Translations under genes and position numbers: made by a program
The notes under the pieces: model-generated
Seen by the model: the letters and a program-made list of their open reading frames with translations, nothing else
Told to the model about the DNA's origin: nothing
The model's database searches: none
Shown here: positions 8,419 to 16,242 of the stretch, piece by piece
How the letters are laid out: every line of letters begins with the position of its first letter
How positions within the stretch are numbered: the stretch's first letter is position 1
From: an uncultured Prevotella sp.
GTDB taxonomy: Bacteria > Bacteroidota > Bacteroidia > Bacteroidales > Bacteroidaceae
Direction: 5' to 3'
Assembly (NCBI GenBank): GCA_947072805.1
Contig: CAMTJK010000030.1
Coordinates: 1 to 18,783 of the forward strand
Length of the DNA stretch: 18,783 nt

Positions 8419-9516
8419 TCACTTCCAGAGCTCCATTATCTTCTTCACCACCGGTTTGGCTTTGTATTGGCGGTCGAACAGAAGCGGATAGTTGGTGCGT
8501 CCGTGTACGGGCCATCCGTTGAGCCACGACTCGCGGTCGCTGATGCCCCACAGGTTGATGCGGCTTATCTGGTGGCGGTGACGGTAGTAGATGTCGAACA
8601 TCTGCAGGTAACGCTGTTCAAATTCGGCATATACGCTGTCGGGCAGTCCTTCGGTGTATGGGTTCAGCTTCTTGCGGTACTCGAAATTCTGGTTTATTGC
8701 CGCGCCACCGAAGCCTTCGGGACTGGGCAACACGTTTACGTCGAGTTCCGTTATCATTACCTTCACGCCGCAGGCGGCATAGGCGTCAATGCTCTTCTCG
8801 TATTCTTCAAGGTTGGGATAGTCAAGACCGTTGTGGCTCTGCATGCCCACGCCGTCAATGCGCAGACCTTTCTCTTTCAGCTTCTTCACCAGCCGGCACA
8901 CAGCCTCGCGCTTGGCAGGTTTTGCCATGGAGAAATCGTTATAGTAGAGTTCTGCATCAGGGTCGGCTTTGTGGGCGGCACGGAAGGCAATTTCTATGAA
9001 TTCTTCGCCGATAATGTTGTAGAGCGGAGAGTGGCGGAATGTACCGTCGTCCTCTATGGCTTCGTTCACCACGTCCCAGCCTTTCACCTTGCCCTTATAG
9101 TGCTTTACTACCTTTGTGATATGCTTCTCAATGCGCTTTATCAGCACTTCGCGGCTCACGGGTTTGCCGTCTTTGCCGTTGAAGAACCACTGCGGTGCCT
9201 GTGAGTGCCACACTAAGCAGTGACCGATGAGCACGGAATTGGTGCGGCGGGCAAACTCAGCGAGACTGTCGCCGGCGGCAAAATAGAACGTGCCCTCCTT
9301 GGGCTGAAGCACTTCCGACTTCATGCAGTTTTCGGCCACAACGCTGTTGAAGTGTGTTTTCACTATGTCGGCAGCCTCGGGAACGCTGCCGTTGGCCTGC
9401 CATTGGTTTACAGCCACACCGATAAGGAGGTCTTTGCCGAGCACGTCTCTCAATCCCTGTGCCTGAAGGTTGCCCATCTGTAGTGCGGCAAGAGCCGCAA
9501 TGATATATCTTTTCAT
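8419..9516 (-). CDS. xynA: GH10 endo-1,4-beta-xylanase, secreted
   Basis: Hydrolyses internal beta-1,4-xylosidic bonds of xylan with retention. 365 residues, which is one GH10 barrel with no carbohydrate-binding insertion. Signal peptide 1-20 ('ALQMGNLQAQ'), with no lipobox cysteine. Motifs: 'HCLVWHSQAPQW' (99-110), acid/base Glu152 in 'WDVVNEAIED', 'YYNDF' (191-195), 'GMQSH' (224-228), nucleophile Glu257 in 'ITELDVNV', and 'LWGISDRESWL' (322-332). All expected catalytic and substrate-site residues are present. The C-terminus is a plain 'KKIMELWK' with no sorting tail, unlike the GH30 and GH5-GH43 proteins, so a periplasmic location on short xylan fragments is plausible. It starts 33 bp after the symporter stop with no promoter-like element between, so the two are probably one transcript. 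Confidence 0.96.
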   Translation of the reverse strand: MKRYIIAALAALQMGNLQAQGLRDVLGKDLLIGVAVNQWQANGSVPEAADIVKTHFNSVVAENCMKSEVLQPKEGTFYFAAGDSLAEFARRTNSVLIGHCLVWHSQAPQWFFNGKDGKPVSREVLIKRIEKHITKVVKHYKGKVKGWDVVNEAIEDDGTFRHSPLYNIIGEEFIEIAFRAAHKADPDAELYYNDFSMAKPAKREAVCRLVKKLKEKGLRIDGVGMQSHNGLDYPNLEEYEKSIDAYAACGVKVMITELDVNVLPSPEGFGGAAINQNFEYRKKLNPYTEGLPDSVYAEFEQRYLQMFDIYYRHRHQISRINLWGISDRESWLNGWPVHGRTNYPLLFDRQYKAKPVVKKIMELWK

Positions 9517-9549
9517 GATTCTTTTGTTGTCGTTGTTGTTTGAATGTTG

Positions 9550-11028
9550 TTACTTGCGCCTTGCTGCAAGTTCAGCCTGCATGTTTTCGTTGAACTGTTT
9601 TGTGATGGGATAATAGAACAAGGCTGCCACTCCTATGGCGAAAAGTACTGCCGGCACTATGCTCGAGGCAAGCAGTATGCCTGTGGTGGCACTCTCGCTC
9701 TGCACTGCCACGCCGCCTCCCGATACATATCCAAATACGGAGAGAATGAGTCCGGCAAAGGCGCCGCCTAGACCAAGACCGGCTTTTAGGGCGAATACTA
9801 CGCCTGAGAAGCATAATCCAGTGGCACGACGGTGGTTGATATACTCTATATGGTCTGCCACATCGCCAATCATAGCCCACAGAAGTGGTACGGTGGGAGC
9901 GTAAGCAAGCGATTTGAGTATGCAGAGGATGAACATTATGCGGATGTCGTCAGGCTGCGGCATATAGAACATGGCTGTGAAAAGAGCCGTCAGCGACAGG
10001 CAGACGATGAATGTCTGCTTCTTGCCGTACTTGTTGGCAAGGAAGTTGGAGAGCGTAATGACACCTATGAACTGTACTATGGCACCCACCATGTTGAAAA
10101 GTGAGAATCCTATGGCATAGGCATCGGCTTCGCTGTGTGCGATGAGATTGAAGGCACCGAGAATTGCGCCGCCAAAGCCGGTTGCTTCGTCTGCTTCAGC
10201 CACAAGACCGATGTCGTTGAGGAAACCGAAGAGGGCATGCTGATCTACATAGCTCTGGAAATAGAAACTCATAGCCGAACCCCACATTGCCAGGGTGATG
10301 AAGACAAACAGCGTTAGCACGAACATGGCTCTCCAGGGCACGTTTGCCAGCAGCTCGCGCAGGTCTTCGCGGACATTCATCTTCTGCTGCGGTGGAGGAG
10401 CAATGCGCTCACGGCTCGAGAGGAATGTTATGATAAAGCAGACAAGACACACGGCAGCAAAGAGGCTTATGGTGCAAAGCCATCCGTGACGGTCGTCGCC
10501 GTTGCCGAACTTCGACACGAGAGGCAGGGTGAGACCCTGTACTACAAACTGGGCTATGGTGCTACCCACGAAGCGGATGCTCGTAATGCTGGTGCGTTCG
10601 CGTATGTCGCCGGTCATGACGCCGCCCAAGGAAGAGTAGGGAGTGTTGTTGAATGAATACATCGTCATGAGAAGCACGTAGCTGATGGTCGCATAGACGG
10701 CAACCAGCCCCTTGTCTTCAATGCCGGGATTCCAGAAAGCCAGTACGTAGAACACGCAGAATGGCACCGCTGTCCACAGTACCCACGGACGATATTTGCC
10801 CCAGCGGGTATTGGTACGGTCGGTAATGATGCCTACCGTGGGGTCTACAAATGCGTCCACGATGCGTGCTATGAGAAGTACACTGCCGGCGATGGCGCCA
10901 TCCAGACCGAAGATGTCCGTATAGAACTTCAGCTGGAATATCATCATCATCTGGAAAACTAAGTTCGCAGCCACGTCACCGAGTGAGTAGCCTACCTTCT
11001 CGCGAAGTGTGATTTTGCTTTCTGTCAT
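9550..11028 (-). CDS. xynD: GPH-family (MFS_2) sodium/cation:xyloside symporter
   Basis: Inner-membrane importer, probably of xylo-oligosaccharides with a cation. 492 residues from the chosen start, with about 12 hydrophobic segments. Family signatures: 'KVGYSLGDVAANLVFQ' at the N-terminus, 'FYTDIFGL', 'ARIVDAFVDPTVG' (54-66) and 'DRTNTRWGKYRPW' (70-82). The reading frame is open up to an ATG at 11070, but the TAATTTTG promoter element at 11059-11066 would lie inside that longer form. The start 'MTESKITLRE' at 11028, or the ATG two codons earlier at 11034, is therefore preferred. The next gene follows after 33 bp. Its position before GH10 and GH43 is that of xynD in P. bryantii, where, as I recall, the regulator XynR binds just upstream of xynD. 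The family is secure; the substrate is inferred from context, since GPH members also carry other glycosides. Confidence 0.92.
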   Translation of the reverse strand: MTESKITLREKVGYSLGDVAANLVFQMMMIFQLKFYTDIFGLDGAIAGSVLLIARIVDAFVDPTVGIITDRTNTRWGKYRPWVLWTAVPFCVFYVLAFWNPGIEDKGLVAVYATISYVLLMTMYSFNNTPYSSLGGVMTGDIRERTSITSIRFVGSTIAQFVVQGLTLPLVSKFGNGDDRHGWLCTISLFAAVCLVCFIITFLSSRERIAPPPQQKMNVREDLRELLANVPWRAMFVLTLFVFITLAMWGSAMSFYFQSYVDQHALFGFLNDIGLVAEADEATGFGGAILGAFNLIAHSEADAYAIGFSLFNMVGAIVQFIGVITLSNFLANKYGKKQTFIVCLSLTALFTAMFYMPQPDDIRIMFILCILKSLAYAPTVPLLWAMIGDVADHIEYINHRRATGLCFSGVVFALKAGLGLGGAFAGLILSVFGYVSGGGVAVQSESATTGILLASSIVPAVLFAIGVAALFYYPITKQFNENMQAELAARRK

Positions 11029-11058
11029 ATTCATTAAGGTGCAGTTATAAGTCGTGTG

Positions 11059-11066
11059 CAAAATTA
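11059..11066 (-). promoter_or_regulatory. Promoter -7 element (TAATTTTG) of the symporter-GH10-GH43 transcript
   Basis: On the minus strand TAATTTTG fits TAnnTTTG, 31-38 bp before the preferred symporter start. About 20 bp further upstream is a T-rich TTTTC that could be a weak -33 element. It lies in the gap of about 90 bp between the GH2 stop and the symporter. It implies an internal promoter, so the transport and oligosaccharide genes can be expressed apart from GH115 and GH2. Confidence 0.55.
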
Positions 11067-11121
11067 TCAACTATCGTCTGTCTGAACTGAAAATAAGGTT
11101 TCATAGACTTTTGATTTCGTT

Positions 11122-13446
11122 TCATTTTGATATAATAACGGCTGTAATGGGCTTTTCAATGCCCTCCACTTGCATTTTCACGCGTATTTCGCCGCCTTTG
11201 CGGGTGGAGCGGACGCGCACCAGGGCCTTGCCGAAGTAGGTGGAAAGTTGCTTCTGTGAGGCTCCGAATGGAACGCTACGCCGCAGGTCACCGTTGTCTA
11301 TGCCGCAGAATACGCCTGCGCCCTCCACCTCTACCGTCACCTTGCGGTCGTCCACCTGTACATCGTTACCGCGACTGTCGGTGAGTTGTAGGCTGACGAA
11401 CGCCACGTCCTGTCCGTCGGCTCGTATCTCATTGCGGTCGATGGATACTTTTACGCTTTCTGTCTTGCGTGCTGTGGCAATGCGGAACGTGTCTGCCACT
11501 ATGCCGTTGTTGTATCCGCGTGCAACTACTTCGCCCGGAGTGAAGGGTATGTGCCATTCTATGGTGTTGTTCTTATGGTTAGCGGTGCGTTCGCGTCCCA
11601 TCACCTTTCCGTTGAGCAGAAGTTCCACTTCCTCGCAGTTGGTTATGGTGCGTACGTCCATCACCAGCCCTTCGTAGCTGCGCGGGAATGACCAGTCGGC
11701 GGTCATGTTGGGGCATTGCCACAAGTCTCTACCGTGGTCTATATCGAGAGAGGCGTCCATCACCGCCGTACGCACTATAGGCTTGCTGTTCCATTGGGCG
11801 CGGTGATAGGCGGCACGCGGTTTCTCGTTCATGCAGATGTCGAAGAGTCCGCACGACCATCCCTTGCTCGGCCAGCCCGATTCGCCGAGATAATCGACGC
11901 CTACCCAGATGAAGCCGCCGGCGATGAAGTCGTTGTCGCGAACGTAGTTCCACGGATTATATATGGTGTAGCTGCGTATGTTTCCTTCGGCTCCGCTGTA
12001 GTAGGGCAGTTCTTCCGATACGAGGAAGCGTTGCGACGGGTTGCGACGGTGGTCGCTTATCATGCGTGGTTCGAGGTAATTGTAGCCCGACACATCGACT
12101 ACAGCCGAGAATTCACCGCGGTGGTTGTTCTGTCCGGCAAGTGTGGTGGGACGTGTCGGTTCATGCCGGTGAACGAAATCGTTGAGCATCTTTGCACGTT
12201 CTATGCCTTCATTGCTCTGATCCCATGCTTCCTGCAGTTCGTTGCCTATGCTCCATAGAATGATGCAGGGGTGATTGCGGTCGCGAAGGAGCATATCGTT
12301 CATGTCGCGCTGCCACCACTCATCGAAATATTTCGCGTAATAGCCCGACTTCCATTTGTCGAAAGCCTCGTCAATGACTACAAAGCCCATTCTGTCGCAC
12401 ATGTCGAGAAGCTCTGGCGACGGCTGGTTGTGGCTCATGCGGATGGCGTTGCATCCGTATTCCTTCAGAATCTCGAGCCTCCGCTCGTAAGCTCTGTCGG
12501 GTACGGCGCAACCGAATGAGCCGTCATCCTGATGAAGACACAGACCTTGTAGTTTCATCCTCTTTCCGTTGAGCAGGAAACCTTGTGACGCACTGAACTC
12601 TATAGAACGTACGCCGAATGTCTCCGTGACGCGGTCGGTTATACGTCCGCCCTCTTTAAGTGTTGTTTCCAGTTTGTAGAGATAAGGACTGTCTACCGAC
12701 CACAGATGCGGTGCCTTGACGCTCATTCTCTGTACGCTGTCGGTGCCGGAGCTTCTTGCCACGGTGCGTCCGTCGGCATCTGTTATGCGGTGTATTATCG
12801 TTACTTTCTTAGTTGTGGCTCTTACCACCGATGTTACCACCTGTACCGTTGCCTCGTCGTTGCTTATCTGCGGTGTTGTGATGTAGTTGCCATAGGTGGC
12901 TATGTGCGTTGCCTCCGTGGCCACAAGCCATGCGTGGCGGTATATGCCTGCGCCGGCGTACCATCGTGCTATCTCGTCGTTGCGGCTGCGGTCCACACGC
13001 ACAGCCAGAACGTTTGTGCCGTTCTTTTTCAGATATGGTGTCATGTCGTACGTCTGACTGCAGAAGCCGTACGGTCGGCTGCCAATGTGCTTTCCGTTTA
13101 TCCATACGTCACTGTTCATGAAGATGCCGTCGAAGTGTATTGCCACTTTCTTTCCGCGCATCTCTTCGGGCAGTGTGAATGTCTTGCGATACCAGCCCAT
13201 GCCGCCCGGCAGATGAGCCACCGAGCCGGATATATTTCTGTCGAAGTCGAGCGAGATGCTCCAGTCGTGTGGCAGCTGCACGTCGTTCCATCGGCTGTCG
13301 TCGGCGTCGGCAGCCGAGAAGTCGCCTTTAGGATTGAGTGCAAATTTCCAGTCGAAGTCGAAGTTGCGGCGTATGCGCGGTTCTGCCGCGTCTGCCTCTA
13401 CTGCTGTCATGACGATGGCTGCGATAATAAGGAGTAGTCTTTTCAT
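11122..13446 (-). CDS. GH2 glycosidase (beta-galactosidase-like), secreted
   Basis: Exo-acting retaining glycosidase; the exact sugar is unknown. 774 residues. Signal peptide 1-20 ('AVEADA|AE'). N-terminal sugar-binding jelly roll about 25-180 ('PHDWSI', 'GMGWYRKTF', 'RWYAGAGIYRHAWL'); Ig-like domain about 185-280; TIM barrel about 285-560 with acid/base Glu403 in 'WSIGNEL' and likely nucleophile Glu478 in 'LVSEELPYY'; a DUF4982-like region about 570-640; and a C-terminal Ig-like domain about 660-770 ('NEIRADGQDVAFVSLQLTD'), the GH2 C5 type. Length and order fit the DUF4982-containing GH2 group often labelled beta-galactosidase. In a xylan locus it may remove galactose or an arabinopyranose-type end from side chains. 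It begins 101 bp after the GH115 stop. No lipobox and no sorting tail are seen, so it is probably periplasmic. The family is sure; the substrate is not. Confidence 0.93.
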   Translation of the reverse strand: MKRLLLIIAAIVMTAVEADAAEPRIRRNFDFDWKFALNPKGDFSAADADDSRWNDVQLPHDWSISLDFDRNISGSVAHLPGGMGWYRKTFTLPEEMRGKKVAIHFDGIFMNSDVWINGKHIGSRPYGFCSQTYDMTPYLKKNGTNVLAVRVDRSRNDEIARWYAGAGIYRHAWLVATEATHIATYGNYITTPQISNDEATVQVVTSVVRATTKKVTIIHRITDADGRTVARSSGTDSVQRMSVKAPHLWSVDSPYLYKLETTLKEGGRITDRVTETFGVRSIEFSASQGFLLNGKRMKLQGLCLHQDDGSFGCAVPDRAYERRLEILKEYGCNAIRMSHNQPSPELLDMCDRMGFVVIDEAFDKWKSGYYAKYFDEWWQRDMNDMLLRDRNHPCIILWSIGNELQEAWDQSNEGIERAKMLNDFVHRHEPTRPTTLAGQNNHRGEFSAVVDVSGYNYLEPRMISDHRRNPSQRFLVSEELPYYSGAEGNIRSYTIYNPWNYVRDNDFIAGGFIWVGVDYLGESGWPSKGWSCGLFDICMNEKPRAAYHRAQWNSKPIVRTAVMDASLDIDHGRDLWQCPNMTADWSFPRSYEGLVMDVRTITNCEEVELLLNGKVMGRERTANHKNNTIEWHIPFTPGEVVARGYNNGIVADTFRIATARKTESVKVSIDRNEIRADGQDVAFVSLQLTDSRGNDVQVDDRKVTVEVEGAGVFCGIDNGDLRRSVPFGASQKQLSTYFGKALVRVRSTRKGGEIRVKMQVEGIEKPITAVIISK

Positions 13447-13483
13447 ATAGGTTGTGCTGATTTTTTTATGTAAAGGTTAGGTA

Positions 13484-13492
13484 AGTATGTCA
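13484..13492. repeat. 9-base motif AGTATGTCA in the GH2 leader, shared with the hairpin before GH5-GH43
   Basis: AGTATGTCA (minus strand TGACATACT) occurs here, 38 bp before the GH2 ATG. It occurs again in the same orientation at 7309-7317 and inverted at 7352-7360 in the leader of the GH5-GH43 gene. On the minus strand both leaders read TGACATACT followed by a pyrimidine-rich stretch. It may be a shared regulator site, or chance. Confidence 0.4.
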
Positions 13493-13500
13493 TTCACAGC

Positions 13501-13534
13501 GGGCAGAATTGCGGATTGTGCCGTAGTCCTGCCC
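13501..13534. repeat. Small GC-rich hairpin between GH115 and GH2
   Basis: GGGCAG (13501-13506) pairs with CTGCCC (13529-13534). Inside it, CGG (13512-13514) pairs with CCG (13521-13523) around a six-base loop. There is no T-run on the minus-strand side, so it is a poor terminator. It lies just after the GH115 stop in the transcript and could protect or partly terminate the upstream message. Confidence 0.4.
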
Positions 13535-13547
13535 TGTGTGTTATGTC

Positions 13548-16043
13548 TTATTTATTGCTTTTGGCTTTAGCCGGAGCCTTTTCCTGTCCGAAGAGATACT
13601 GTTTGTCATATCCTCCCCAGTCCACCACTATTTTCTCGAATACTATTCCCGGGTGGCAGGGATGTATTGTCAGTGTATGCTCCTTGCCATTGGCGGCAGG
13701 CAGTTCCACCACCGACTCCACCACGCGGCGTGAAACGGTGGGATAGAATTTCGAGTACATGTACGGTTCGCGGTCAAGCAGTTCGCTGTTGAAGTTCACC
13801 TTTGCCGCTTCGCTTCCGTCGAGCGCTACTGTATATTCGTGTCCGCCAATATTGAGGAAGTCGAGTGTCGATTTCACAATTACGTGAACCTTTACCTTTG
13901 CCGGATGCCTGTCGGGCAGCGTGAAGCGATAAGTGAGCGAGGCGTCGCCCGTGGCGGCTGTGTATGGCGTCAGCGCCACTGCGCTACGCGTCCGCCCGTA
14001 GTGCGGATATACGGTCCACTGCGTTCCTTCGGTGGCATGGCTTGTGTAGAAATGTTCTGCCTCCATTGCCACGTAGCCGTCGGCTGTGTCAAACACATAT
14101 CCGCCCTCTTCGCCGGTCGTAACCATTGTTGTTGCAGGCAGTAAGTCGTGTTCGAAGTTGTCGTTCCATGAAGAATATCCTATGTGCTTCTGTGTCATCA
14201 TGCCCTTCCACTTGCCTCCGGCTATGTCCTCGTTGTACGAGCGGCACAGTTCCGCGTCGCGTTCAAAGCATACTTTCACTTTTTCCGCCCAATGGTTGGC
14301 GTCGGGATTGTTGCGTTTGGCAAGCGTATGGTTCATGGCTTGCGCGTAATACATGTCGTAGAGGTTTGCCATTGCCTGCACGGGGAAGAGCAGCAGTTCG
14401 CGGAACACGTCGTGTCGGCTTTCTGGCAGTTGCATATACAGTCTCAGGGCACGTGCCTCAAGCCTTGCATAGTCGTCAGCCACGGTCTTCCACTCGCCTG
14501 TTTCCACATTGTAGGTGTTGCAGTCGAGCATTTCCGGTGTTACCCTCGCCATGAATTTGCAGTTGGTGTTGAATATGTCGGCAGCTTCGTCAGCCCATTG
14601 CGCACCTAATTGTGTTGCGAAGAAGAGTCGCGTGTGGTCGGTTATGTTGGCGTGGTTGTAGCTGTTGGCATTCCATGCCATGTCCATGAACAGCTGTATG
14701 GGATATTCCATGGGTTTGAGGTCGCCCACGTTTAGCATCCACATCCGCTCTATGCCGAAGTCGAAGGCCAGTTTCAACTGTTCGAACATCTGTTGTGTCT
14801 GCGTCACGTTTATCCATTTGTAGTTACGCGGTGCGCCCACATAGTCCACGTGATAATAAAGTCCCCATCCGCCCTTGTGCTTACGTTCGTTGGCGTCAGG
14901 CACCCGTCGCACGTTGCCCCAGTTGTCGTCGCACAGCAGTATGGTTACGTCGTCGGGCACTCTCATGCCGGCGTCGTAATAGTCGAGTACCTCTTTATAT
15001 AGAGCCCATACCTGCGGCGTTTCCTTTGCAGGTCGTCCGGTTACCTTTTTTATTATGTTGCGCTGGTTTTCCACTATGCGTTCAAGCAGTTTGGTATCAG
15101 CCTCCTTACTCATTGCCTCGTCGCCGTCGCCCCTCATTCCTATTGTCACTATGTCGTCAGTGCCTTTCATGCGTTCTATGCCTTCGCGGAAGAAGTTGTC
15201 CAGTGTGGCCTGGTTTGTGTTGTAGTTCCAGTCGCCGTATTCCTTTCGGTGTCGTGCCCACTCCTGATGGTTGCGTGCCATGGGTTCGTGATGGCTTGTC
15301 CCTATTATAACGCCCATCTCGTCGGCGGTGACAGAGTTTAGTTTGTCGTCTGCATAGAATGCCCATCCCCACATGGCAGGCCAGAGCATGTTGCCCTTCA
15401 GGCGCAGAATCAGTTCGAAAACCTTTTCGTAGAAGCGATGATCGCCGTAGTTTGTGCCGAACATGTTGCCCACCCAGCTGCTCAGGCAGGGCATCTCGTC
15501 GTTCAGGAACAGTCCGCGCCACTTCACCGCCGGTTCGCCGTCGGTATATTTTCCGTTGCTAACGAATATGCGGTCGTGTCTGTCTATTGGGGCGTCAGCC
15601 CACCAGTACCATGGCGATACGCCTATCTGCCGGCTCAGTTCGTATATGCCGAAGATGGTGCCGCGCCTGTCGCTTCCTGCTATGGTGAGGCGTCCCGCTG
15701 AAGCCTCTATCATGTACATCTCATGTTTGCCTTTCAGTTCCTTCGCCCATGCCGATACGGCTTTCACCTTGCCAGCCGTACCCACCACGATGGTTGCTTC
15801 TGTCTCGTCGGAGGTTATGTTCACGTTGCCGCCGCACACCTTTTTCAGGTCGTTCAGCAGGTCGTTGGCAGCGCGTGCCACGCCGCGTTCGTCGTCGTTG
15901 CTCACGTAGATGGTCACTTTGCTGCCGGCGTTGAGTTGCCAGTCGCCCTTGTCGAAACTCACGAACTTCTCTGCTGCGCCGCAAACAGTAGTGTTGAGCA
16001 GCAGAGCAATGAGGGATGATAGAATGGTTTTAGGTAAGTGCAT
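13548..16043 (-). CDS. GH115 xylan alpha-1,2-glucuronidase, secreted
   Basis: Removes glucuronic or 4-O-methylglucuronic acid side groups from xylan and its fragments; GH115 enzymes can act on internal residues of the polymer. 831 residues, usual for the family. Signal peptide 1-23 ('NTTVCGA|AE'); the cysteine at 21 does not sit in a proper lipobox. N-terminal alpha/beta domain about 25-165; catalytic barrel about 170-510 with the conserved stretches 'WRGLFLNDE' (175-183), 'GNMLWPAMW' (217-225), 'GTSHHEPM' (248-255), 'GMRGDGDE' (302-309), 'DDNWGNVRR' (372-380), 'YYHVDYVGAPRNYKW' (396-410) and 'MLNVGDLKPMEYP' (436-448); helical part about 515-640; C-terminal beta-sandwich about 655-820 starting 'GYVAMEAEHF'. 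It is first in the minus-strand cluster and divergent from GH30, with a TAAATTTG element 21 bp before its ATG. The family assignment is very secure. Confidence 0.97.
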   Translation of the reverse strand: MHLPKTILSSLIALLLNTTVCGAAEKFVSFDKGDWQLNAGSKVTIYVSNDDERGVARAANDLLNDLKKVCGGNVNITSDETEATIVVGTAGKVKAVSAWAKELKGKHEMYMIEASAGRLTIAGSDRRGTIFGIYELSRQIGVSPWYWWADAPIDRHDRIFVSNGKYTDGEPAVKWRGLFLNDEMPCLSSWVGNMFGTNYGDHRFYEKVFELILRLKGNMLWPAMWGWAFYADDKLNSVTADEMGVIIGTSHHEPMARNHQEWARHRKEYGDWNYNTNQATLDNFFREGIERMKGTDDIVTIGMRGDGDEAMSKEADTKLLERIVENQRNIIKKVTGRPAKETPQVWALYKEVLDYYDAGMRVPDDVTILLCDDNWGNVRRVPDANERKHKGGWGLYYHVDYVGAPRNYKWINVTQTQQMFEQLKLAFDFGIERMWMLNVGDLKPMEYPIQLFMDMAWNANSYNHANITDHTRLFFATQLGAQWADEAADIFNTNCKFMARVTPEMLDCNTYNVETGEWKTVADDYARLEARALRLYMQLPESRHDVFRELLLFPVQAMANLYDMYYAQAMNHTLAKRNNPDANHWAEKVKVCFERDAELCRSYNEDIAGGKWKGMMTQKHIGYSSWNDNFEHDLLPATTMVTTGEEGGYVFDTADGYVAMEAEHFYTSHATEGTQWTVYPHYGRTRSAVALTPYTAATGDASLTYRFTLPDRHPAKVKVHVIVKSTLDFLNIGGHEYTVALDGSEAAKVNFNSELLDREPYMYSKFYPTVSRRVVESVVELPAANGKEHTLTIHPCHPGIVFEKIVVDWGGYDKQYLFGQEKAPAKAKSNK

Positions 16044-16063
16044 GATAATGTTATTCTTTATTG

Positions 16064-16071
16064 CAAATTTA
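16064..16071 (-). promoter_or_regulatory. Promoter -7 element (TAAATTTG) of GH115
   Basis: The minus-strand TAAATTTG matches TAnnTTTG and lies 21-28 bp before the GH115 ATG, predicting a leader of about 15 bases. A TTTG at 16083-16086 is only 11 bp upstream, too close for a normal -33 element. Short leaders of similar length are predicted for the regulator and the symporter. Confidence 0.5.
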
Positions 16072-16178
16072 TGAATTTAGAGCAAAGACAGTTCATAAAA
16101 TAATCTCAAAAAGGAAGAATGAGACAATATTATAATTAAAAGTAACGTAAAATGACCGCTTGTCGGCTTATTTTGTGC

Positions 16179-16186
16179 TACCTTTG
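16179..16186 (+). promoter_or_regulatory. Promoter -7 element (TACCTTTG) of GH30
   Basis: TACCTTTG matches TAnnTTTG 57 bp before the GH30 ATG. A TTG at 16160-16162 lies 16 bp upstream, slightly short for the usual spacing of 19-21. The predicted leader is about 50 bases and A-rich. Confidence 0.5.
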
Positions 16187-16242
16187 CTCACACCTATTTA
16201 ATATAAAGGAAATATAATCAGCACCAATAAAAACCATTTGAC

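Larger units (their letters stand above)
16044..16242. promoter_or_regulatory. Divergent control region between GH115 and GH30
   Basis: 199 bp, A/T-rich, with a promoter-like element facing each way: TAAATTTG on the minus strand (16064-16071) and TACCTTTG on the plus strand (16179-16186). The roughly 107 bp between them could hold regulator sites. I see no long repeat there; only a short ccg/cgg dyad near 16157-16167 and an imperfect AT dyad near 16126-16138 stand out. Confidence 0.6.

Noticed and set aside
8374..9204. Plus-strand open frame (276 codons) opposite GH10
   Set aside because: It lies antisense to a well-supported xylanase, has no recognisable motif or promoter, and has the same skewed composition as other shadow frames.
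11029..11070. N-terminal extension of the symporter starting at 11070
   Set aside because: The 14 extra residues do not resemble the family N-terminus, and the region contains the TAATTTTG promoter element, so the later ATG is preferred.
12706..13437. Plus-strand open frame (243 codons) opposite GH2
   Set aside because: It is antisense to the GH2 N-terminal domain, rich in Cys/Tyr/Val with no coherent domain; taken as a shadow.
15975..15985. Lipoprotein signal at Cys21 of GH115
   Set aside because: The residues before the cysteine are Thr-Thr-Val, which does not fit the lipobox because position -1 should be Gly, Ala or Ser; ordinary signal peptidase cleavage is more likely.
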